Position numbers and translations under genes: made by a program
The notes under the pieces: generated by a model
Seen by the model: the letters and a program-made list of their open reading frames with translations, nothing else
Told to the model about the DNA's origin: nothing
The model's database searches: none
Shown: piece after piece, positions 1 through 11,300 of the stretch
Layout of the letters: each line of letters opens with the position of its first letter
Position numbering within the stretch: the stretch's first letter is position 1
Origin: Armigeres subalbatus
Taxonomy: Eukaryota; Arthropoda; Insecta; Diptera; Culicidae
Direction: 5' to 3'
Assembly (NCBI RefSeq): GCF_024139115.2
Contig: NC_085140.1
Span: 21,792,035-21,856,034 of the forward strand
DNA length: 64,000 nt

Positions 1-1375
1 AGGGCTGCACTGACCTCACAATACAAGCTCGGGGGCGACTTCAACGCGTGGGCAGTAGCGCCATGACGAGCCCCACTTTCCACTATCAAAGATCACTGAA
101 GCGATCGATGACCGCACCCGCCGTACGAACGAGGGATCAGTGAACATCGACTAGATAAGCTAGGGATCAACGACTTAGATTGTTAATCAGATGAAAAGAT
201 TGATAGCGTTATCTAAATCAAGTTGAGCCTACAAATCGTTGGATAAATCGGTTTTGTGAACATTTGGGAAAAGTATTATACATAACTAGTTGAGGTGAGA
301 GTCTTATAGAAATTCAGAGTTCGAACTTACTAATGTTTAACTTGACAACGCTTTAGAGCCAGTAGAAAATAGAAACGTGAAAACCATACAATCATTCCTG
401 TAAGAGCTAGGAGCTAGATACAGGTGGTTCGGTATGAGATTATTATTATTGAATTGTAGTTTATAATTGACATTATAAACGAGCCTTGCTCGTAATCACT
501 AAAAGTAAGATAATTGATATATCATAGCTGAAGAAACAAACTAACTACTATTACTATTATAGATTAATTTTATAATCGTCTCCCACACAACCGGAGTGAA
601 TTAATGAAATATACGATTACGGGCTAATCCGGCCAATAACAGTAGAATAGGGAAGCAGATTGACTAACCCTAGAGGTTACAGTTTGCTGGATGCGTTAGC
701 AAAGCTGGACGTCAGGCTGTGGAACGAAGGTACCGTTAGTACATTTCGCAGAGACGTCATCAACGTCACGTTCTGCAGTCCGTCGCTGGTGAGGAATATA
801 AACTGGAGAGCTTGTGAGGACTATGCCCATAGCGGTGATAAGGCGACGAGAGATAAGAACTAGCGGGTGATGACGAAGGACTTCGACAAGGATCTTTTTA
901 TCGAAGCGCTTCGAGCCGACAGCAGCGCTACAAATCTCGATGCAGGTGAGCTGACAGAAACTTTTGCGAGGGCATGCGATGCCACGATGACAAAGAGACT
1001 GGAGCCAAGGAACAACCGGCGATTGAATTACTAGTGGAACGAAACTCTTGCTAGTTTTCGTGCTGCCTGTCTCAGAGCCAGAAGACGTGTTCAGAGAGCA
1101 AGGTCTGAAACGGTCAGAGAGGAGCGTAAGATAATCTTTTGTGAAGCTGGATCGGCTTTCGAACGGGAGATTAACTGGACTATATAGTGAAGTGACAGCA
1201 GGGGTAGGACAATGCGGATAATGAAAAGTGGACCCACCGGCTTATCCCCCATAGACTGGCCCAGGAAACAAAAGGCTGTCGAATTCTCCGGGGCACCCCC
1301 CAGGATTGTGCCTTCGGGTGAGAAAATCAATCTCGCAAATTTTCAGGCCAATCGCTTGTTGTATAAACTGGCGCA
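1..1375 (+). pseudogene. R1-like non-LTR retrotransposon fragment (endonuclease part), degenerate
   Basis: Bases 1-57 translate to a stretch ending in GDFNAWAV, the metal-binding GDFNAW signature of the AP-type endonuclease of non-LTR retrotransposons. The same reading resumes at about 641 (VE-stop-GSRLTNPRGY) and runs to 863 (LLDALAKLDVRLWNEGTVST, then DVTFCSPSLVRN-like residues). It continues with breaks to about 1340, ending near residues resembling KGPPAYPP. Several stops and frame changes show it is dead. The endonuclease core and following linker are present, and no reverse transcriptase motifs are seen. The residue pattern resembles R1-clade mosquito elements, but clade assignment is from memory. 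It is split by a 581-bp insertion and lies downstream of the last visible kinesin exon, on the opposite strand. Confidence 0.7.
59..639. mobile_element. 581-bp insertion with CAGTAG flanking repeat (possible solo LTR)
   Basis: The retrotransposon reading frame stops at base 58 and resumes at 640. The six bases CAGTAG occur on both sides (53-58 and 640-645), and removing the block restores the expected order GDFNAWAV-E-x-GSRLTNPRG. A duplication of 5-6 bp with no terminal inverted repeats and no open reading frame would suit a solo LTR, but I cannot place TG...CA ends with certainty. Other non-coding insertions are possible. Confidence 0.5.
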
Positions 1376-1394
1376 TTTAATTTGAAGTTTGTAT

Positions 1395-1600
1395 GGTGGC
1401 TTCAGCCAAAATACATAGGAAAATACACCTCCGTCACTCTTTAGAAATTGGTTCGGTATGCCCGAAACAATGGGACATGATTCATCGAATCTGTTGCGAG
1501 CAAATTCGTGATAACTGCCAAAAATGAGCTACACTTTTGGCGCACATATAAAGTACACCTCAATTCAAATCGACAAAAACAGAAAAACTCATGAATTTTC
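1395..1600 (+). repeat. Degenerate copy of interspersed repeat X
   Basis: The segment contains variants of the internal words of a repeat seen in better copies at 59757-60098 and 62232-62912: an 'aacaatggga' word, a 'cgaatctgttgcgag' word and an 'aaaaatgagctacact' word in the same order. Both ends are lost. The remaining bases to 1902 are AT-rich and show nothing I recognise. Confidence 0.4.
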
Positions 1601-1902
1601 TTGAACAATTTTCAGAAGGTTCAACATTTTGTTTGAACCAACCCCCTCCCCTTAATAACTAAATTAGGCCACAACAGTTCAAGAATAGGGGGTCGGAAAA
1701 GAAATATATTGCTGGTATCAGTATTTCATATCAGTCCCATATTTGTATACTTTGTTTCCGCTTTTATCATAATATTTACTTTATGCACCATATAAAAACT
1801 TGAACATAAAAATGGAAGGCGGAGGTGAACCATAAAAATGTTTAATCGAATGCTTGCAACTATGATACAATATTAAATCAACTGATAATTTTCTCCACTC
1901 AC

Positions 1903-2361
1903 CTGGAGTTTCACCGACGCTGAGCGATCGGATTGAGTAGGTATCGTCGTTGGTAAGATTACTGCAGGAAACGGCCTGCGAACCGTATCCACTGGACGTG
2001 GACGAGCTCATGCTGGGCGTTCCAGCGGCAATGTTTTGGCTCTTAACAATTCCACCACCACCGCTACCACCACCGGTCATCATGTTGCCCATTTTCCCTT
2101 TGACCATTGCGTTGCCGCCGTACTTACCGCCGAGATCGTTGGTCGGCGGTCGCTTGTCGATGTCGATGAACGATTCCACCGTGTAGGAGGACTTCATCTT
2201 CGACAGGTTGGGCTTCTTGGCGGGCTCATAGAAATCGTAATCGGCGTACTCGGGTTCGCTGAATCGATCTTCGCCTTCCTCTTCGTAGCAGATCTGCTTG
2301 ATCAGTGGTTCCTCGTGCAGGGTTGTCATCCGTTGGGCCAGCTTGCTAGCCGCCGGGGACG
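1903..2361 (-). CDS. Khc-73: Khc-73 tail exon with Gly/Ser-rich linker
   Basis: 459 nt between acceptor AACAG|CG and donor CCAG|GTGAGT, phase 1 to phase 1. It begins [19 protein letters not shown], continues through an acidic and tyrosine-rich stretch ([22 protein letters not shown]), a basic patch, then [15 protein letters not shown], a run of glycines (GGGSGGGG) and a Ser/Thr-rich region with GYGSQAV, ending at SVGETPG. No known catalytic fold. This is the flexible tail between stalk and C-terminal cargo-binding end. The following exon(s), expected to hold the CAP-Gly domain, must lie left of position 1, since 1-1902 contains only repeats on inspection. Confidence 0.85.
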
Positions 2362-5300
2362 CTGTTGTAAGAAAAGGAATCTTTTATTTCGATTTGACCG
2401 TACAACTAAAGCAGTTTGAATAAAAACGGAAGACAATCAATGAAATACGACATCGATCTAAAATGAAGATGAACAAAAATCATGAGAACGAATCAATCAA
2501 ACAAACGATCGCTACGTACGCTTAGTTGGCTGTAATCTCAGGGAGTTCAAATTTATGTTTAAGTTTAGGAATGTGGGACGAGCTGCATTCCATGAAAGTG
2601 TGAGTGAGACAAGAGAAAAAAGAGAAAGAAGAATACAATACGGTGGGTTTGTTGATCGCATAATTGGGATCTTTCTGGCTGCTCTGTTGGGTCGGTTGTT
2701 CTGGAGTGGTTAGTGACAAGTTGTAGCCCTCTGACTAACTCCTCTACCAATTAATACTGTGGTGAAAATGTTGTTTGATGGGTGCAAACGAGTGCGAGTA
2801 CAGTGATGGATTCTGGGTGGATGATATTCGTTTCACTTGTCATATCACTTCTGGCTTGAATATACTGGGCTGTTCATGTTGGATTGTTAACAATTATTAA
2901 AATCTCAAAGCACCTAGACACAGGGACGAGCTAGCTTTGTCCGTTTCCACGACTAAAGGTTGCAAATTGCTAAGTAACTTACTAACTAGTTGAGGCACTC
3001 ACCTGCGCCATAGGAAGAGTTTGGCGATTCATCACTGCTGCCAGGGGTGTTAGTCTTCAGTTTCTGTCGACTCGTGCTCGTTTCACGTGTGCTTTGGGCT
3101 GAAAGAAGAGTTTGTTTGAAATAAATACGTAGCAAATTCACTAATTTAAAAAAAATGTGTCTCCGTCCAATCGTGCACGTATTTTATTTAGTATTGACCT
3201 TGTACGTGATACATTTTATTCCCAGTAAAATTAGATGTGTGAATTTTGCCATCAAGGACATCATTTCAACGAATTCGCATTTATAGATACTTTTACTTTG
3301 CATTGCAAGTTCAATCTACTAGGGGTTACGTTTAGAGTAGCAAACTGAAAATACAACTCAATGCTTGCAGTATGCATTGATAAACATAGATCGCGATGAT
3401 TTTGCATTCGGTTTTAGTTTTTTCAAGTTTTTTTTCTTTAAAGATTGACACAATACACAGATCCCGTTTTTGGGAAACAAAAAATGAGCACATATTGGAA
3501 TGTAATAACCAGACCTATGGAACACAACTTACCTGAATTCAGTCCCATTTTCAAATCAGCAAACGATTCCGATCGACCGATACCCAGCAAAGATTCTAAC
3601 GAAGCATCAAAGAATCTCATCTATAACGGTAGGAAAACGCTCAATTAGAATTTCATTCGCCGCGAATAAAAATGGTAAAATCCTATCCGTCCTGTACACA
3701 AACTTATCGAACTAATGCATCGCTTGAAGCTAAGTGAAAATCCGACAATACACGTACATAAAGTTTGCCCGTGAAATCGAGACTGGGAATTGATTGGCCA
3801 AAAGAAAAAATAAACGAAAATAAATAATGATTCGAAAGCTGATATGCTTGAATCCAAAAAAAAAACAAAATAATAAAGAAGACTAAGAACCATACTCCAA
3901 AGTATCGTGACGAAATCAAGACAAGACGAAGAACGCAAGAGTAGAAGAGGTACAAGAGTTAGTGAAACTGTAAGCGACATCTACTATACTTACGGTCATC
4001 GAAGTGGTGAGGCCAGTATGCTCCCGGGTATCTTTTACGACCTTTAACGGCGGGTATTTTGATTTGGCGCGTAAGGGTGGATTTAATTTATTTCAAATTG
4101 GGCGGTCGATTTTATTGTTTTTCGAATTTTGATTTCATTTAGCGATTTGAGGTTTAGTTTTTGTTTTGGAATATTGTTAGCAGCGTGCAGATAATGTATA
4201 AATAGAGAGACAAATGTTCAAAAGTGTTAAAGCGTATGCACAAACAACGTAGACAGAGAGATAGCTGTATATTAAATTGGAATTGATGTTTCCGTTTGAT
4301 CGAATAACGGATTAAGGGTAGGACGTGTGGGTTACTATGAGAAGGAATAAATATTGATCAAAAGGACAGCACTGGTGCCTTGCATCGAGAGATAGAATAA
4401 CGATAGGATTTTTTTTTGCCATTTCCGAAAAAGAAGAAAGTTGATATGTTGAAACGTGGAAACCAGACACGAACCAAAGGAAAAGTTGTTCAAAGCATGA
4501 TCATAAATTTACAGTGTTGAAAACGCGCAAAAGAAAAAAGAGTGTTAAAATTCCAAGTGGAGACGACCAAAAAAGTGTGATTCAACACGAACGAAAGCAA
4601 CAAAAAATGTGGATGGAGGCAAAATTGTGACCAATAAAAAAAGTTTGGATATTTGAAGCAAGATGTTTTCTTGCTTGGCGGCTCATATCAGCGACGACAT
4701 CAATGACGACGTTGACAACGACGACGACTCGCACAAGGAAGCAGCACCGGGAGTATTTACGGGGGTTATACTGTACCTGGGAGAAGTTCGGTACGCTTGC
4801 TGTCTTTCGCATCGACAACGTCGGTCCACGGACCTGCTCCAGTTCCTTCACAGCCACGCTCTGTCGTAGACGGTCCAGGGTGAGAATGCTTTCTACCGCT
4901 GAGACTCCTTTGGTATATTTTTCTGTAATTGAAGAATATTATTTACTTACGAAACTAGTTACATTTTTCTTTGTGTAAAAACAAAACTGTAAATTATGTC
5001 ATGATTTTTACTTTTAAAAGAAATTTAATGGTGTCCACCCGAGTGCAGAAACATACATAATATGTCTATGATGCAAATTTTGGGTTTGGGGTCGTACACT
5101 TATTACGTAAGCAATTTTTCTGGGTTTTTCGACACCCCCTCCCCCATGTAAGATTTTTTTCATACAAATGAATTTTTATTTATATGGAGCGTAAGATATT
5201 GACCAACCCCCCCTCCCCCCATAAGTGCTTACGTAATATGTGTACGGCCCCTTTGCTCTACGACATAATAAATTTTCCAGCATTGAATTTGTGTATGATA

Positions 5301-8300
5301 GAAAGAAGCTTACCGATATAAGTCTCTCCGTCGCTCGCCGATACGTCCTCACCGGTAGCGGCAATCTGCGCTAGCGATTCGCGATCCTCCAGTTCCTCCG
5401 AAGCCTTTGGAATGTTTGACACAACCTCGTACGTCACGCCCGATTGCAGCGAACTGGACTCAGCGCGACCAATGCGCAGCTTTTTCAGCCGGTCGGTGAA
5501 ACTCTGTCGTTTGTAGATGTTCAGCGCTAATCGCTTGCGCAGCACTAAATCCATCGGCGCGGGATGTGACAGCCGAACCGTTGTCTTCAGAATCAGGTAA
5601 ACCCGCTCGTTAGCCTCTGTCATGCGGTTCAATGCCGGGCTGTCGTGTATCGACGAGTCCCAGCTGCAACAGGCGCAAATATCTTTGTCCTGGTGCTGAA
5701 TGATTTGCAGATTGTAGAACTTATTTCCGTGTTCCTTTGGCAAGATTGAATTGATACCGGCGATCGGGACTTCGTCGTTCACACTCTGAGTGGTAAGATC
5801 GTCAGCGTTGAGATCCAAGAATAGGACAGGTACATGCGGCTCCATACCCAGGGGTGGATCCCATGATGCTGGAGCCCCTGGAATGCCGGAACCCGGGGCT
5901 GGTACAAGTACGGCGTTACGTTCCTCGGTTAGCGAGACCCACTGATTTACGAGGCTTTGCTCTCTTTCCTTCTCCTGTTCGGTTTTGTCATCCTTGTTAA
6001 TCAGCTTCTGTATTTGCTGATCTAAGTATTGACGCCGTCGGCCGAGAGCTTCACTCCACTTGTCACGTAGCACCGTTAGATCTTCTTCTTGATATGAATC
6101 CATAGGTTTTTGCAGTTTTGACCGCACAGTCACGCAACCCACTGAAACATTTATGATTGACTGGCAAATGATCGGTAACGTTCCAGAGTTCTGAACAGGT
6201 TTAACACGCACCAAAACTCGTCGCTGGAAACCCTGCCGTAACTGGTAAACACCTCCGGTTAGCATATCCTTCGAACACTGGACATCTACTGGCGCCCAAT
6301 CTCCATTATCATTCAACTCGTGGATTTCCACCCACAGTTCAATTTTTCTGGACAGTTCGGCCCACCGATCAGCAAGCGACCGTGCCTTTGCCTGCTGCTG
6401 TTCCACTTCCCAATCTTTTGCGCGGGAGAACCCAACTGACCGATGGCCCCAAACCTCAATGGACAGAGCACCATCGGTACAATGCTCCAGAAATTCTTCA
6501 TTCACGGTAAGGTTGAAGTCGTTCTCATGGTCGAACTTGAATGTGATATTTTGATTGTGAGCGGCCACTTCCTGGTTGGTTGCCGGCACGACCGCCACAT
6601 CGTGATTCCAGAATGAGTATTGGCAGAACACAAAGTTGGACAGGTAAAGCGGTAAGCCGGAAGCTTGCTTGATACTGATCCGACATGTGACTTGATTGCT
6701 GGGAGGATCGCACATATCATCATCTTCATGACTATCATGTGAACTTTCTGAGGCGGATTCGTTGATTCGATCTTGAGGAAACTGACCGGCTACCCGACTG
6801 ATTTCTACTTGCAATCGTCCGGCCACCTCACCCTGCTGACTAATGATTGGAGTATGGTAGTCCAGTTTTACGTCATGGAATAGGACTTCTAGAAAAATGT
6901 TGGCTACACCGATGAGGTTGTGGTTCTCCTGCGACTCGTAAAACGGGTCTGACTTGTTTTTGTTTTCGTCCATTAGTGTGAAGTTGTTATCTTTAAATTC
7001 CTGGTACCAGTCTCGCATGTCGATCAATTTGTTCTCCAGCTTTTCCATGCTCCATATTTGACTGCCGGAGTTCATTCGACGTACCAGAATGGCGGGTTCG
7101 CTAACGAAAGCACCTCGCTTTCGGTTGGGACTAAGGTTGGCCGGGGGAATTTGCAGAGTGACACTGAATTTGGTTTGCTTGTTCATCTCTTCGGCTAGTA
7201 CGTTGGCCTCTTGGACCAGGGAGTTTGCCCGGACGATGTCGGTCTTCAGTTGACCGAGTGATCGTTTGAACATTTCGTCCCTTTCCTGAGCCCATTTTTC
7301 TACACGCAGCTGAGCGTTCGGAGTGTTTGGAGGGAGTTTACCTGTGGAGAATGGAAAAATTGTAAAGATGGTATCAAATTAATGTTGTAAAATATTAACC
7401 TAGTGGTAATGTTCAAATATCGTATTATAGAACTGAACGACAAGGAATCAAGTTAGTAATATTTTATTTAGCCTTAAAAATATCCAATGATATCAAAAAA
7501 ACATGTTTGCGTAAACGTCTATTAGTTCATGCGTACAAATGCACAGAGTTTTCAACATGCCAATATGACGAATAAGATCCGCACTCTCCCAGATTATGCT
7601 AAGCTGTTCTGGAAAATGACCAAAATACTAAAATCCAAGCCTCGGCCCATTCCACCTTTGATCCCACTAGACCAGCGGTTCTCAATCTGGGGTACATGTA
7701 CCCCTGGGAGTACCTTCGCTGGGCCCAAGGGGTACCTCGGACAAAAATGCGTAATGGCGTATGAATTACAATTTTTATCAAAACCTTTTGATAAAGTTTT
7801 GATTTTTTTTTCAAAACTTTATCTTGTTCATAATATGCATGGCGATCAGTAAAACATGGCCTATTGAATCCTGCCCTCCACAACCAGTACAATGAATGAA
7901 GGGCTGCATGACAAAAGATCAAAAGGGGAAAACCTCGACGATCAAATTTAAAAAATCTTCTTTGTAATCCACCCCATCAAAACAGAATGTTGAATAATAT
8001 GTTAAGAATATGTCTCTTGGCTAAAATCTAGAGTCTGCAGATTCGGAAGCCTCTATTTGAGGGACATGAAAATTTTTTCCCGAAAAGCTCAGTTGCTTCG
8101 TTGCAAGAAAATTGGAAGCATCCTTCTACGCTTTTCGGAAGCCTCGCAGGACTCCTATCAAGAGGTTCGGATGCCTTTTTTCAAAGTTTCGGAAGCCTCC
8201 TTTCAAGAGGCCCGGAAGCATCCTTTCAAGTGACCCGGAAGTCTCATTTTAAGAGGTTCGAAAACTTTATATCAAGAGACCCGGAAGCCTTCTTTTAAGT

Positions 8301-11300
8301 TTTTGCAATACAATTGTTTTTGCTCCCTTTAAAAGCTTTGGAAGGATCTTTTCAAGGGACTCGGAAGGCTTTTTCTACAGGCTAGAAAACCTCCTTTTAG
8401 AAGGCTCTGAAGTCTCCTTTCCAGACGCACGGAAGTCTTCTTTTAAGCTTTCTTCTTAAAACTTTCTTTTTTCTTTTCTCCTTCTTTTAAATAACTAAGA
8501 AAGCTTTTTTCAAAAGGCTCGGAAGGTTCCTTTCAAGATGCTTGGAAGCCTTCCCTTAAAGAGGCTCCATTTTTTTTCAAGAGGTTTGGAACCGTACTCT
8601 TAAAAGTCTGAGAAGCGTCCATTCAAGATACTCCGAAGACTGCTTTCAAATGGCATGAAAGCCTTCTTTTAAAACCTTGGAAGACTTCCTAGCAGCACAA
8701 ATCTTACTGCTTTGGTTGCAGCAGCACTTATTTGACTCGATTTGGTCGAGCTTGGAAAACTCTTTTGGAAAGGCTAGGAAGGCTCCTTTCAAGAGTCTCG
8801 GAAGCTTCCTTTCGAGTGGTTCGGAAGCCTCCTTTCAAATGGCTTGAAGCCTCCCTTTAGGAGGCTCGGATTTTTTCCTTCAAAAGGCTTGGGAGCGTCC
8901 ATTTAAGATACTCCAAGGCGTCCTTTTGAGTGGCTAAAAAGCGGCTATTCAAGAGACTCGGAAGGCTCAAAAGATACTCCGAAACATCCTTTCAGAGGGC
9001 TCAAAGGCCGCCATTCAATAGGCTTGGAGGACTCTTTTCAAGAAGCTTGGAATCCTTTTTTCAAGAGCTCAAAAACGTCCCATCAAGAGGCTTGCGTATT
9101 TTTTGGATGCGTATTTTCAAGAAGCTCAGAAGCTTCCTTTCAAGATATTCAAAAGCCTCCTATCAAGTGGCTCGGAAGCCTTCCATAAAATGGCTCGTAA
9201 GGTCTCTCAAGAAGCTCGGAAGCTCCTTTCAAGAGGTTTGAAAGCCTTCTACCCTTGAAGGGGTTTAGAAGCCTTCTTTCAAGATGCTCGGAACCCTCTT
9301 TTCAAGGGGCTCGGAATTCTATTTCCAGGAGGTTTGGAAGCATACTTTCAAGCAGCTCTGAGGCGTCCTTTCAAGATGCTAGGAAGCCTCCTTTTAAGTG
9401 GCTCGAAAATCATCTTTCAAGAGACTAGGAAGCCTTTCTTCAAGAGGCTCGAAAGAGGAACGAAATCCTAGTTTTAAGAGGCTCAGGAGCCTTCTTTCAA
9501 TACGCTCGGAAGCCTTCAATAGTCAAAAAAGTTCTGTAAGATGCTCGATGTATGAACTTAATTTGAATTGGGAAGTTTCAAAGAAAATGAAACTTTCATA
9601 AAAGTTTATGGAGAACCATATATTCTGTTAGTTTTCAGATCCATTTTTCATACATCTTAAGCGTTACGATTATTTTCATTTACAGCTAAAAAACATGGGG
9701 GGTACCTTAAAAAAAAAGTTTGGGGGTACCTCTCAAGAAAAAGGTTGAGAACCGCTGCACTAGACAATAATAGCTCTAAGGATCGCTTGATAACTCCTGC
9801 AGAAAAGGTCGCTGAAATAGGTCGACACTTCGTCAGCTCACACAATCTTGGGCAGAACATCGTCAGTCCACACGAAGCAGTCGTCAACGAGCATGTTAAC
9901 AACATCCATTTGATTCCCAACGACTTCTCGGAGGAGTTGGAGATCTCAGCTGGAGAATTGGCGGCCTATATTAAATCATCGAAGCACATGAAACATCCGC
10001 CATGGCCTTACTCGATGTCGAGAAGGCATTTGACAAAGTATGGCATGATGGCCTGATGTACAAACTACAACGCTACAATCTTCCCAGCTAACTGAGGAAA
10101 ATCATCAACAATTACCTGTCGGCAAGGACTTTCCGGGTCTCAATCAGTGGCGCGAGTTCTCAATCGCAGGCGTTTCCCAGGGCAGTATCCTCGGGCCCTT
10201 TGCCCTTGCTTTTCAATCTGTTCACCTCCGACATGCCAGAACCTCCAGAAGGTGGCATTCTATCTCTGTTCGAAGATGACACCTCCATCGTCTACAATGG
10301 TAGAGTGATCAGAGTGCTAGTGGCAACATTCCAACGAGGCCTGGATGCCCTGATAAATGACCTCACTAACTGGAAGATATGTATCAACGGCAACGCGGCG
10401 AAGACCTAGGTCATTATGTTCCCCCACTCTAAATCCCCTAAACATGTTCCGCCTGGGGACTGCAAAATCATCCTCAATGGCACGAATGTGGAATGGGTCA
10501 ATGAGGCCGACTACCTTGGACCCTCGACAGCAAGCTTATTTTCCACCAACAGGTTGACAAGACGATGACGAAGTGTAACGTTTTGTTAAAACTACTGTAC
10601 CCTTCAACCGTCGGTAGTCATTGTCCCTAAAAAATAAGCTTGTTGTCTACAAGCAAATCATCCTCCCTGTGATCGAATAAGGAATGCCGGTCTGGGAGAG
10701 CTACGCTAAAACACAACACCTCAAACTTCCAACGGGTCCAAAACAAATTCCTGAGGATGATCCTCAACACCCCTCCCAGGACAAGAACATCCGAGGTCCA
10801 CCGTTTGCCCGGTATAAAAACCTTACATGAACGCTTTGGTGAGTGTAAAGAAAAGTTTAGGGTTCGTCGCGCCTTCTCGGACCAAGAAGCGATTAGGGGG
10901 CTTGTTCCAATCTAGGTTATCAAATTATTATTGTGTATATTAGTGTAAATAGTTGGGAGAACCAGACATCATTTACATCGGACGACCGCGGTGGGCCGGG
11001 CACGTTGCCAGAATGTTGGACAGCAATCCAGTAAAGATGGTTCTTGATCCGACGGGCACTAGAAAGCGAGGTGCACAGCGAACAAGGTGATTCGATCAAG
11101 TGGCGACGTGCAGCCTCGGACCGAGCTGAATGGAGAAGACTTTTATGCACTGCACAGGCCACTCTGGCCTTAGTCTGAGAAAATAAATAAAATATAGATT
11201 CTGGCCGGAGACCTAAGAATTATTTTCAGTACATAATCGGAGCGAATATTATGAGGAGAGTGTGTCTCATATTTTTAAATGCTCCATACACAAAAAATAT

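Larger units (their letters stand above)
7500..10960 (+). pseudogene. Jockey-clade non-LTR retrotransposon, broken reverse transcriptase
   Basis: Reads [20 protein letters not shown] (to about 7664), is interrupted by the element at 7673-9757, then resumes with [20 protein letters not shown] and [14 protein letters not shown]. An internal deletion follows near 10000, joining to [13 protein letters not shown] residues, then the RT core ([42 protein letters not shown]) and a C-terminal part ([35 protein letters not shown]) to about 10915. The catalytic FADD box is FEDD (about 10269-10280), and there are stops and frameshifts. It is plus-strand, opposite to the kinesin gene, inside the 5071-bp intron. 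Confidence 0.82.

Noticed and set aside
1950..2419. Plus-strand open frames opposite the Khc-73 tail exon
   Set aside because: Antisense shadows of a well-supported minus-strand exon with conserved splice sites.
8050..9530. Regular short repeats that might suggest a CRISPR array
   Set aside because: Units are degenerate and directly adjacent without unique spacers, inside a hAT element in an insect genome.
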